From the NCBI GenBank assembly GCA_963760935.1, contig CAVXFB010000006.1:992001-1056000 (forward strand): a stretch of 64,000 bases of DNA, read 5' to 3'. Both the position numbers and the translations under genes were made by a program. Source of the stretch: CAVXFB01 sp963760935 (GTDB taxonomy: Bacteria; Planctomycetota; Planctomycetia; Pirellulales; Thermoguttaceae). Numbering within the stretch: the first letter of the stretch is position 1; the number at the start of each line of letters is the position of its first letter. Below the pieces are notes generated by a model. The model saw only the letters and a list, made by a program, of their open reading frames with translations, had not been told where the DNA came from and searched no databases. This document shows, in pieces, positions 38,050-45,507 of the stretch.

Positions 38050-38496
38050 CTATTTCATTTTCTCCCGGCAAGCCGCGCAGGTACCGGAGAACTGGACGGA
38101 AAAGTCGTCGACCTCGAATCCTTTCAACTTCTGCTTCGGCACCGGCACTTGATCGAGGCATTCATCCTCGATGTCGATTATCTTGTTACATTGCCGACAG
38201 ACCAAATGGTGATGTCGACGAATCTTGCCATCAAACCGGCCCGTAGAACCTGTCAGGTGAACACGGCGGATGACTCCCAATTCCAGGAGAGTCTCCATCG
38301 TCCGGTACACAGTCGTCCGCGAAAGTTGCGGGATACTATCCTGCACTGCCTCATAAATTTGGTCTGCCGTGGGATGGTCGTCCCGCCGCAGAACGGCTTC
38401 CAGGATCATCCGCCGTTGAGCAGTGACGGGAAGCCCCTGTTGGCGACACTTCTGCTCGAACTCTTGAAGCCTTGCGGCGGTCTCTTTTTCTTGCAC
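38050..38496 (-). CDS. Fur/PerR-family metal-dependent repressor
   Basis: A 148-residue regulator. The winged helix is LPVTAQRRMILEAVLRR and LSRTTVYRTMETLLELGVI; the metal-binding part has HHHLVCRQCNK and CAACREK, the two CxxC pairs that hold structural zinc. Fur-family proteins bind Fe, Mn or Zn; the neighbours (rubrerythrin, rubredoxin reductase, di-haem peroxidase) suggest a PerR-like peroxide sensor, but a Fur or Zur role is not excluded. The GTG at 38496 is chosen because the sequence upstream is a promoter and palindrome rather than coding; the in-frame TTG at 38541 is part of the TTGACA -35 box. The transcript would have almost no leader. Confidence 0.8.
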   Translation of the reverse strand: MQEKETAARLQEFEQKCRQQGLPVTAQRRMILEAVLRRDDHPTADQIYEAVQDSIPQLSRTTVYRTMETLLELGVIRRVHLTGSTGRFDGKIRRHHHLVCRQCNKIIDIEDECLDQVPVPKQKLKGFEVDDFSVQFSGTCAACREKMK

Positions 38497-38506
38497 AATT
38501 GTACCG

Positions 38507-38541
38507 GATGGTAATCTATACCATCTCCGCGAGTCTGTCAA
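38507..38541 (-). promoter_or_regulatory. Promoter and palindromic operator of the fur-like gene
   Basis: On the minus strand TTGACA (38541-38536), 17 bases, then TAGATT (38518-38513) form a promoter. The perfect palindrome GATGGTA-N5-TACCATC at 38507-38525 covers the -10 element. A repressor bound there would block transcription, so autoregulation by the encoded Fur-family protein is likely. I found no second copy before the rubrerythrin or peroxidase genes. Confidence 0.55.
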
Positions 38542-39026
38542 CTATCTTGGGCAACTTGACATAGAAGCCGGCATGAGATTGCGCATTGCGCATGCATCCG
38601 ACAAGGATCTTGTAGGAGCCATCTCCCGCCAAACCTTTCGGGCTCAACGGTTTGAATCGTTGTTTCCGGGCTAGAACACTCCAGGTTGGCCCGCGCAAGC
38701 ATACCACTACACGTCGAAATGACAAGAACCGTTGCGTTTTCGGCGGGGCCGCCTGTTCCGTGCCCCCACCGCACTCGGCCAACGCGGACAAACGAATGCT
38801 CGGCGGCCTGCCAAAATGACATTCGACCAAGAGTGGCCAACGCCGCAAACGGCTGGTAAGGCGCTTCGCGTCATCAAAATCTCTTACCATTTAAGGACTT
38901 ATGCACTGGCTTGGCCGGTTTGGCACACCGCTTGCTCCTCTGCGGGCAAAATCCCGATGCGGCTGCCAAACTGGGCGTGGCAGACCGTTATCCTTTCGCA
39001 GTATGCCAGCAACAGGAGAATCCGCT
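38542..39026. other. Intergenic region carrying the chaperone promoter
   Basis: About 480 bases between the divergent fur-like gene and groEL1. Apart from the sigma-54 promoter at 38919-38936 and the AGGAGAA ribosome-binding site at 39013-39019 I see no gene. Inverted repeats of the CIRCE type (TTAGCACTC-N9-GAGTGCTAA) are absent. The long stretch upstream of the promoter leaves room for an activator-binding site, which sigma-54 promoters need. Confidence 0.5.
38919..38936 (+). promoter_or_regulatory. Sigma-54 (-24/-12) promoter of the chaperone cluster
   Basis: TTTGGCACACCGCTTGCT matches the RpoN consensus (YTGGCACG-N4-TTGCW) except for one A in place of G. The invariant GG (38922-38923) and GC (38934-38935) are exactly 10 bases apart. 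It is about 90 bases before the GTG of groEL1. Such a promoter requires RpoN and an ATP-using enhancer-binding activator, neither of which is encoded in this window. Confidence 0.7.
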
Positions 39027-40730
39027 GTGGCAAAACAGTTGGTATTTGAAGACGAAGCTCGGCAGCCACTGGCCGCCGGGGTCAGCAAGTTGGCCCGGGC
39101 CGTGGTCAGCACCCTCGGGCCCCGCGGCCGCAACGCCGTGCTCGACAAAGGTTGGGGGGCGCCAAAAATTACCAAGGATGGCGTCACCGTCGCCAAGGAA
39201 ATCGATTTGGACGACGCCTACGAAAACCTCGGAGCCCAGTTGGTCAAGGAAGCGGCCTCAAAGACCGGCGACGTGGCCGGCGATGGCACGACAACCGCCA
39301 CGCTGCTTGCCGAATCCATCTATCTGGAAGGCCTGCGGATGATCGCCGCTGGGGCCGATCCGATGGCCCTGAGCCGCGGTATTCACGCCGGCACGAAGGC
39401 CGTGATCGAGTCGGTCAAAAAGATGGCCGCGAAGATCAATGAGAAAGACAAAAAGGAAATCGCCCAGGTCGCCATGATCGCCGGCAACAACGACCCAGAA
39501 ATCGGGGCCGTGTTGGCCGATGCGTTTTTGAAGGTTGGCAAGAACGGCGTGATTACCGTTGAGGAAGGCAAGCAGTCCGAAACGACCGTCGATGTGGTCG
39601 AGGGAATGCAATTCGACCGTGGCTTCCTATCGCCCCATTTTGTTACCGACCAAGACGATCAGAGCGTCGAGTTCGAGAAGCCCCTGATTCTCATTCACGA
39701 GGACAAAATCTCCAACGCCAAGAATCTGATTCCGCTGTTGGAGGCCGTAAGCAAGGCTGGTAGGCCGTTGCTAATCATTGCCGAGGACGTCGACGGAGAG
39801 GCCCTGGCGACTTTGGTGGTCAACAAGCTCCGCGGCATTCTCAATGTGTGTGCCGTCAAGGCTCCTGGCTATGGTGACCGCCGCAAGGCCATGCTCGGCG
39901 ATATCGCCGCGCTGACGGGCGCCAATGCAATTTTCAAAGACTTGGGCGTGACGCTCGAGTCGGTAAAGCTCTCCGATCTCGGAACGGCGAAGAAGGTCAT
40001 AGTCGACTCGGACAACACGACGATGATCGGTGGGTCTGGACAGAAAGCGGCCATCGATGGCCGCGCCGATCAGATCCGCAGAGAAATCGAAACGACCACC
40101 AGCGACTACGATCGTGAGAAGCTGCAAGAGCGGCTGGCCAAGATCGCCGGCGGCGTAGCTCAGATCAACGTCGGTGCCGCGACCGAAACGGAAATGAAAG
40201 AGCGGAAGGCCTTGATGGAAGATGCCCAGCACGCCACGAAGGCGGCCTTGGAAGAGGGCATTGTCCCCGGCGGCGGCATCGCCCTGCTCCGCAGCGAAAA
40301 GGCCATCGACAAACTCGAGCTTACCGGCGATGAGGCCCTCGGGGCCAAGATCGTTCGCAATGTGCTCGGCGCTCCTCTGCGGAAAATTGCCGAGAACGCC
40401 GGCAGGGACGGCGCTGTGGTCGTCAACCGCGTGCGGCAGATGAAGGGCAAGTCCGACGGCTACGACGCCGACAAGGATACGTACTGCGACCTGATCGAGG
40501 CGGGCATCATTGATCCGGCCAAGGTCGTCCGCACGGCCCTGCAAAACGGCGCCAGCGTGGCCGCGCTCTTGCTGACCACGTCGTGCCTGGTGGCCGACAT
40601 TCCCAAGGACGAAGAGCCGGCCGGACATGGCCCCGGCGGTCCCGGAGGTATGGGCGGTGGCATGGGAGGAATGGGTGGCATGGGCGGTGGCATGGGAGGA
40701 ATGGGCGGCATGGGAGGCATGGGCTTCTAG
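39027..40730 (+). CDS. groEL: Chaperonin GroEL, copy 1 (extended Gly-Gly-Met tail)
   Basis: A 567-residue 60-kDa chaperonin. The ATP-binding motif VAGDGTTTATLLAE and the catalytic Asp pair, the apical EGMQFDRGFLSPHFV, IPLLEAVSKAGRPLLIIAEDV and the ALEEGIVPGGGIALLR segment are all present. The C-terminus is a long run of about 30 Gly/Met residues made of MGGGMGGMGG-type units, longer than the usual GGM tail. The GTG at 39027 has AGGAGAA eight bases upstream; upstream in-frame residues carry no family signal. It heads the cluster groEL1-groES-groEL2-dnaJ-grpE. The initiator MAKQLVFEDEARQPL differs from classical GroEL. Confidence 0.96.
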   Translation: MAKQLVFEDEARQPLAAGVSKLARAVVSTLGPRGRNAVLDKGWGAPKITKDGVTVAKEIDLDDAYENLGAQLVKEAASKTGDVAGDGTTTATLLAESIYLEGLRMIAAGADPMALSRGIHAGTKAVIESVKKMAAKINEKDKKEIAQVAMIAGNNDPEIGAVLADAFLKVGKNGVITVEEGKQSETTVDVVEGMQFDRGFLSPHFVTDQDDQSVEFEKPLILIHEDKISNAKNLIPLLEAVSKAGRPLLIIAEDVDGEALATLVVNKLRGILNVCAVKAPGYGDRRKAMLGDIAALTGANAIFKDLGVTLESVKLSDLGTAKKVIVDSDNTTMIGGSGQKAAIDGRADQIRREIETTTSDYDREKLQERLAKIAGGVAQINVGAATETEMKERKALMEDAQHATKAALEEGIVPGGGIALLRSEKAIDKLELTGDEALGAKIVRNVLGAPLRKIAENAGRDGAVVVNRVRQMKGKSDGYDADKDTYCDLIEAGIIDPAKVVRTALQNGASVAALLLTTSCLVADIPKDEEPAGHGPGGPGGMGGGMGGMGGMGGGMGGMGGMGGMGF

Positions 40731-40882
40731 CTTTCTAAGTCATCAACAACCCCAACCGTTTGACAGTCGCTGGTACGGCGGCTCACCAGGGCCGACCCAC
40801 CAGCCGGCCGCAAAGCATTGCGACAATCAGCTTGTTACAACCAATCAACAATCCACACATTTAGTTTGAGGGAAAACGGACC

Positions 40883-41182
40883 ATGAAGGAAATCAGCTTG
40901 AAGCCATTGGATGACCGCGTTGTCGTCGAGCCAGTCGAGGCCGAAGAGATGACGGCCGGCGGCATTGTGCTGCCTGACACCGCCAAGGAAAAGCCGCAGC
41001 GAGGTACAGTGCTGGCCATCGGGCCGGGCAAGTTGCTCGACAGCGGCGAGCGAGGCAAGCTCTCGGTGGCCGTCGGCGATGAAGTGATCTACGGCAAGTA
41101 TAGCGGCAGCGAAATCGAAATCGATGGCCGCGAGATCAAGATCGTCCGCGAATCCGACATCCTGGCAAAGGTCGTGAAGTAA
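40883..41182 (+). CDS. groES: Co-chaperonin GroES
   Basis: A 99-residue 10-kDa chaperonin, full family length. LKPLDDRVVVEPVEAEEMTAGG gives the usual first strand and the mobile loop (AEEMTAGGIVLPDTAKEKP) that contacts GroEL; VGDEVIYGKYSGSEIE and ESDILAKV close it. It lies between two groEL genes, 152 bases after groEL1 and 67 bases before groEL2, so it may serve both. The ribosome-binding site is GAGGG, 11 bases upstream of the ATG. Confidence 0.97.
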   Translation: MKEISLKPLDDRVVVEPVEAEEMTAGGIVLPDTAKEKPQRGTVLAIGPGKLLDSGERGKLSVAVGDEVIYGKYSGSEIEIDGREIKIVRESDILAKVVK

Positions 41183-41249
41183 CAACGACACGTATCCACC
41201 AAGGACAGCAAGAAACACGAAGAATATTCTATAGAAGGGAACGTCAACA

Positions 41250-42869
41250 GTGCCCAAACAATTGCTTTATGAACATCATGCCCGCGAGCGTTTGCTCCGC
41301 GGGGTGGAGAAGCTGGCCGACGTCGTGGCCGTTACCCTTGGCCCGACCGGCCGCAATGTGATTCTCGATAAATCCTATGGCGGCCCCACGGTCACCAAGG
41401 ACGGTGTGACCGTCAGCAAGGAGATCGAGCTCGAAGATCGCTTCGAGAATATGGGCGCCAAGCTGGTCAACGAAGTGGCCTCGAAGACCTCGGACGTGGC
41501 CGGCGATGGCACGACCACGGCTACCGTGCTGGCCCGGGCGATCTTCCGCGAGGGCCTGCGCAATATCGCGGCCGGCAGCAACCCCACGGCGATCCGTCGT
41601 GGCATCGAGAAGGCGGTTGAGGCCGCGGTCGCTCATCTGAAAACATTGGCCAAGAAGGTCGATAGCAAGGAAGAGATGGCTAGCGTCGGCTCGATTAGCG
41701 CCAACAACGATCCCACGATCGGCGGCTTGCTCGCTGAGGCCATGGACAAGGTCGGTCGCGACGGCGTGATTACGGTCGAAGAGGGTAAGACTGCCGAAAC
41801 GACCTACGAGATTGTCGAAGGGATGCAGTTCGACAAGGGCTACCTCTCCCCGTACTTTATCAATCGTGCGACCGAGATGGACTGTCTGTTAGAAGACGCC
41901 TTCATCCTTATCCACGAGAAGAAAATCAGCAACCTGCGCGATCTGATTCCGCTGTTGGAGAAAGTCATGCAGCGCGGCAAGCCGCTACTGATCGTCGCCG
42001 AGGACATCGAAGGCGAAGCCCTGACGACTTTGGTGGTCAACAAGCTCCGCGGCATCCTGCAGATTTCTGCTGTGAAGGCCCCCGGTTTCGGCGATCGCCG
42101 CAAGGCCATGCTTGGCGACATCGCCGTACTGACCGGCGGGACGGTGATCAGCGAAGACTTGGGCGTGAAACTGGAAAATGTGTCGCTGGACCAGCTTGGT
42201 CGGGCGAAGAAGATCACGGTCGACAAGGATTCGACGACGATCGTCGAAGGCGCCGGCAAGCAGGCGGATATCCGCGCCCGCGTCGATCAGCTTCGCAACC
42301 AGATCGAAAACACCGACAGCGACTACGACCGCGAGAAGTTCCAGGAGCGGCTGGCGAAGCTCTCCGGCGGCGTGGCCGTGGTGTCGGTTGGCGCCAACAC
42401 CGAAGCGGAAATGAAGCAGAAGAAGGCCCGGGTCGAGGACGCGTTGCACGCTACCCGCGCAGCGGCGGAAGAGGGCATCGTCCCCGGTGGCGGCGTGGCC
42501 TTGCTGCGGTGTCGCGAGGCAGTCGAAAAGTGCCGTGGCAGCGCCCGAGGCGACGAGAAGATCGGCGTCGACATTGTGTTGCGTTCGCTGCCAATGCCGA
42601 TCCGCCAGATCGCCGACAATTCGGGCGTCGATGGGTCGGTGATCGCTGACGAAGTCAGCCAAAAGCCGGGCAACTTCGGCTACGACGCCAATAACGCCAA
42701 GTACGTCGACATGTTCAAGGCGGGCATTATCGACCCGTTGAAAGTGGTTCGCAGCGCCCTGCAGAATGCCGCCAGCATCGCCGGGCTGATGCTAACGACC
42801 GAGACAATGGTGACCGATTTGAATAAGGAAGACAAGAAGAAACGGATGGTCGAGGGCAGCGTCCGATAA
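41250..42869 (+). CDS. groEL: Chaperonin GroEL, copy 2 (no Gly-Gly-Met tail)
   Basis: A 539-residue chaperonin with VAGDGTTTATVLARAIF, EGMQFDKGYLSPYFIN, IPLLEKVMQRGKPLLIVAEDI and AEEGIVPGGGVALLRC. It ends in NKEDKKKRMVEGSVR without the flexible GGM tail that lies inside the cavity of most GroELs. The GTG start is used with AAGGGAA 9 bases upstream. Lacking the tail, copy 2 may have a narrower client set or a structural role, or form a mixed ring; that is inference. It follows groES by 67 bases. It and copy 1 are clearly diverged paralogues, not a recent duplication. Confidence 0.96.
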   Translation: MPKQLLYEHHARERLLRGVEKLADVVAVTLGPTGRNVILDKSYGGPTVTKDGVTVSKEIELEDRFENMGAKLVNEVASKTSDVAGDGTTTATVLARAIFREGLRNIAAGSNPTAIRRGIEKAVEAAVAHLKTLAKKVDSKEEMASVGSISANNDPTIGGLLAEAMDKVGRDGVITVEEGKTAETTYEIVEGMQFDKGYLSPYFINRATEMDCLLEDAFILIHEKKISNLRDLIPLLEKVMQRGKPLLIVAEDIEGEALTTLVVNKLRGILQISAVKAPGFGDRRKAMLGDIAVLTGGTVISEDLGVKLENVSLDQLGRAKKITVDKDSTTIVEGAGKQADIRARVDQLRNQIENTDSDYDREKFQERLAKLSGGVAVVSVGANTEAEMKQKKARVEDALHATRAAAEEGIVPGGGVALLRCREAVEKCRGSARGDEKIGVDIVLRSLPMPIRQIADNSGVDGSVIADEVSQKPGNFGYDANNAKYVDMFKAGIIDPLKVVRSALQNAASIAGLMLTTETMVTDLNKEDKKKRMVEGSVR

Positions 42870-42975
42870 CATTGAATGGGTTGAGGGCCGGCAGTTTTAC
42901 CGTCCCAGGGCAACTTGGTATGCCCCCTGACGTTTCAATCAAATCGGGTGCGCTGCACAGGCCGTGAAGCCAATG

Positions 42976-43005
42976 CCGGGCCACCTCCCCAGGGGGGTGG
43001 CCCCG
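42976..43005 (+). terminator. Hairpin after groEL2, possible terminator or processing site
   Basis: GGGCCACC at 42978-42985 pairs perfectly with GGTGGCCC at 42996-43003, and the inner CCCC/GGGG can extend the stem. Only a short T-rich run (CGTTTCT) follows, so it is a weak intrinsic terminator at best. It separates the groE genes from dnaJ. Confidence 0.4.
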
Positions 43006-43062
43006 TTTCTTGGCCGTATGCGTTACAATGAATCGTTTGGGCCAACCAATCCCCAACCAGCC

Positions 43063-44196
43063 ATGGCGACGATGGCGGAAAAACGCGACTATTACGAAGT
43101 TCTGGGCGTCGACCGCAACGCCACCAGCGCCCAGCTCTCCGAGGCGTATCGAAAACTAGCGCTGAAGTACCATCCGGACCGTAACCCGGGCAACGAGGAC
43201 GTGGTAGTCCATTTCAAAGAGGCGGCCGAGGCATTTGAAGTTCTCAGCCACCCCGAGAAACGGGCCCGTTACGATCGTTACGGCCATGCCGGCCTGGAAG
43301 GCGGAGGGGCGCCACACTTTCACGACGTCTCCGACATTTTTCAAGCCTTCGGCGATATCTTTGGCGAGGGCTTTTTCAGCGATTTCTTTGGCGGCGGACG
43401 CGGCCAGCGTGTCCGGGTGCACAAAGGGGCTGACGTCCGCTGCGAAGTTCAATTGGATTTGCTCGAAGCCGCCCGCGGAACATCGAAGACGGTTCGCTTT
43501 GTGCGGCACGAGGCCTGCGAAACGTGCGGCGGCTCCGGGGCGAAGCCCGGCACGCAACGCGAGACCTGTCGCTATTGCGGCGGCCGGGGGCAGGTCGTGC
43601 AGTCCAGCGGCATCTTCTCTCTACAGACAACTTGCCCCTCGTGCCACGGCAGCGGACAGACCATCCGCGACCCCTGCGGCAAATGCCGTGGCTCGGGCTA
43701 CGTGCAAAAGAAGATTACGCGGAAGGTCGACATCCCGGCCGGTGTGGATGATCGGACGCAGTTGCGCCTGCACGGGGAAGGAGAGCCGAGTCCCAACGGC
43801 GGCCCGCCCGGCGATTGCTACTGCTTTATCCACGTCGCCGAGCATTCGCTGTTTCACCGGCGAGGCCAGGACCTGCTGTGTCAGGTGCCCATCAACTATC
43901 CGCAGGCCGCGTTGGGAGCGATTATTGAGGTGCCCACGCTCGATGGGCCTGAGAACTTGACGATTCCCGCCGGCACGCAGAACGGCGATGCGTTTACGCT
44001 CAAGGGGCACGGCATGCCCGACCCACGGCGCCGAGGTCGGGGCGACCTATTAGTGCAAGTCTGCGTTGAAGTGCCGAAGACGCTCACACCCGAGCACGAA
44101 GCCGCCCTACGTCAGTTGGCCGAGATCGAGAACGCCCATGTCAGCCCGGCACGAAAGAGCTTTTTCGAGAAATTGAAGGAGTTGTTCCAACCGTGA
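43063..44196 (+). CDS. dnaJ: Chaperone protein DnaJ
   Basis: A 377-residue class I J-protein. The J domain DYYEVLGVDRNATSAQLSE and YHPDRNPGN keeps the HPD motif needed to stimulate DnaK ATP hydrolysis. A Gly/Phe region follows (DIFGEGFFSDFFGGGRG). Four zinc-finger repeats CETCGGSG, CRYCGGRG, CPSCHGSG and CGKCRGSG hold two zinc ions. The C-terminal substrate domain is normal in length. The ATG at 43063 is used; one at 43072 is also possible. The stop overlaps the grpE start by one base (TGATG), indicating translational coupling. No dnaK gene is present in the window. Confidence 0.96.
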   Translation: MATMAEKRDYYEVLGVDRNATSAQLSEAYRKLALKYHPDRNPGNEDVVVHFKEAAEAFEVLSHPEKRARYDRYGHAGLEGGGAPHFHDVSDIFQAFGDIFGEGFFSDFFGGGRGQRVRVHKGADVRCEVQLDLLEAARGTSKTVRFVRHEACETCGGSGAKPGTQRETCRYCGGRGQVVQSSGIFSLQTTCPSCHGSGQTIRDPCGKCRGSGYVQKKITRKVDIPAGVDDRTQLRLHGEGEPSPNGGPPGDCYCFIHVAEHSLFHRRGQDLLCQVPINYPQAALGAIIEVPTLDGPENLTIPAGTQNGDAFTLKGHGMPDPRRRGRGDLLVQVCVEVPKTLTPEHEAALRQLAEIENAHVSPARKSFFEKLKELFQP

Positions 44197-44774
44197 TGAA
44201 ACCGAAACCAGCTCACGCCGAACCACCACCGTCAGCGTCCGATGCGGAGAAGCTGCAGCAAGAGCAGTCGCGGCAGTCTGCCCAAGATCCGTCCAAGCCC
44301 GCGACTGCTGCTGAACAGGCCGTCGAGAAACTTCGAGCCGATCTCCAGGCTGCCAGGGATCGCGAGCTGCGCTGCCACGCCGAATTGGACAACTATCGCA
44401 AACGAGCCGCCCGAGAGCTCGACGAAAAACTTCGCTACGCCAACATGCCGCTCTTGCAAGACCTGCTGCCGGTACTCGACAACGTGGATCGTGCAATCCA
44501 GGCTGCCGAGCAAAATGCTGACGCGGCCTCGCTGCTGGATGGTTTTAGGATGGTTCAGCAACAGATGGAAGAAGCATTAAAGCGACATAATTGCCGGCAG
44601 ATCGACGCGATCCATCAGCCGTTCGATCCGCACGTACACCACGCTGTGATGCAGCAACCGTCCGACGAATATCCCGCCAATACCGTGCTTACAGTTACGC
44701 AAAATGGCTATCAATTGCACGATCGCGTGGTGCGGCCAAGCCAAGTGATTGTTTCCGCAGCAAAGGGACAGTGA
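44196..44774 (+). CDS. grpE: Nucleotide exchange factor GrpE
   Basis: A 192-residue exchange factor that releases ADP from DnaK. A charged Ala/Gln-rich N-terminus leads into a long coiled helix (AVEKLRADLQAARDRELRCH), the family's DNYRKRAARELDEKLRYANM and LLPVLDNVDRAIQAAEQN segments, then the beta domain with FDPHVHHAVMQQPSDEYPAN and VVRPSQVIVS. The ATG overlaps the dnaJ stop by one base, so expression is coupled. Full length and all motifs are present. Confidence 0.95.
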   Translation: MKPKPAHAEPPPSASDAEKLQQEQSRQSAQDPSKPATAAEQAVEKLRADLQAARDRELRCHAELDNYRKRAARELDEKLRYANMPLLQDLLPVLDNVDRAIQAAEQNADAASLLDGFRMVQQQMEEALKRHNCRQIDAIHQPFDPHVHHAVMQQPSDEYPANTVLTVTQNGYQLHDRVVRPSQVIVSAAKGQ

Positions 44775-44780
44775 ACACAT

Positions 44781-45074
44781 ATGCCAACCTATGATTATGT
44801 CTGCGATGCGTGTAATCACGAATTTGAACTCTTCCAGTCGATCAAGGAAGACGCGAAGAAGAAGTGCCCCAAGTGCGGCCGCCAAAAGCTGCGACGACTA
44901 ATCGGTCCCGGCGCGGCCATCGTCTTCAAGGGCTCGGGCTTCTATAAGACCGACTACCGCAGTGAGTCGTATCGGAAAGCTGCGGCCGCCGACAAGAGCA
45001 ATGGGGCGTCGGGCGGCTCAGACGGAAAGAAGAGCGACACCACAAAGAGCAAGGATACTAAGGCAAGCAAATAG
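44781..45074 (+). CDS. FmdB-family zinc-ribbon regulatory protein
   Basis: A 97-residue small protein. It begins MPTYDYVCDACNHEFELFQS and contains a CPKCGR pair, giving the four-Cys zinc ribbon of the FmdB family, followed by RRLIGPGAAIVFKGSGFYKTDY, also typical. The end is Lys/Ser-rich and probably disordered. Members are thought to regulate formamide or other C1 genes, but most are uncharacterised. It is 6 bases downstream of grpE and probably shares the chaperone transcript. The TAG stop is the first base triplet of the hairpin repeat that follows. Confidence 0.85.
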   Translation: MPTYDYVCDACNHEFELFQSIKEDAKKKCPKCGRQKLRRLIGPGAAIVFKGSGFYKTDYRSESYRKAAAADKSNGASGGSDGKKSDTTKSKDTKASK

Positions 45075-45170
45075 TGGTCAGCGGCTAGTGGTCAGTGATC
45101 AGTGACGAGCAAACACAGTGCAATCGTCGCGGTCACTAGCCACTGACCACTAGCCACTAGCCACTAGCCC
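45072..45170. repeat. Heptamer arrays in inverted orientation forming a long hairpin
   Basis: Between the FmdB-type gene and yacG, 45072-45106 reads as TAGTGGT/CAGCGGC-type heptamers and 45136-45170 as CTAGCCA, CTGACCA, CTAGCCA, CTAGCCA, CTAGCCC. The two arms pair over about 35 bases with six mismatches, several being G-U compatible, around a loop at 45107-45131. The right arm is directly before the yacG start, where a Shine-Dalgarno would be. It could terminate transcription or control yacG translation. Confidence 0.7.
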
Positions 45171-45177
45171 CTCTCCC

Positions 45178-45357
45178 ATGTCCATTCGCTGTCCTACCTG
45201 TGGATGTTCGTTCGATCCCGAGCAAAGCCCGGCCATGCCGTTCTGTAGCGAGCGATGCCGCATGGTTGATCTTGGCCGCTGGCTTGACGAGGGCTACAGT
45301 ATGCCGATCGAGGCTGAGGGCGAGGGGCAATTCCATGACGAGGATGAAGGCCCCTGA
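45178..45357 (+). CDS. yacG: YacG-like zinc-binding DNA gyrase inhibitor
   Basis: A 59-residue protein too short for many gene callers. Residues 1-9 read MSIRCPTCG and residues 23-28 FCSERC, giving the two pairs of Cys (5/8 and 23/27) that bind one zinc in YacG, followed by the family's RMVDLGRWLDEGYSMP segment and an acidic end (EDEGP). YacG inhibits DNA gyrase by binding GyrB. There is no Shine-Dalgarno; the heptamer/hairpin repeat ends 8 bases before the ATG. It lies at the end of the chaperone cluster and may be the last gene of that transcript. Confidence 0.8.
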   Translation: MSIRCPTCGCSFDPEQSPAMPFCSERCRMVDLGRWLDEGYSMPIEAEGEGQFHDEDEGP

Positions 45358-45507
45358 TAGCGTCTCTGCGCGGTACTGAACATCGGGACGCTCGCCATTC
45401 CTCAATTCCTCACCGCGATCTGCGTAGATCTGTAGGAAAACGGCACGTTTTTCGGTATATTGGTCAGTTTCTACGCGCTGATTTCCTTCCCACCGACGTC
45501 AACCGCT

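Noticed and set aside
38542..39026. CIRCE element or heat-shock promoter before groEL1
   Set aside because: I looked for TTAGCACTC-N9-GAGTGCTAA and for a sigma-32-like pair and found neither; only the sigma-54 element fits.
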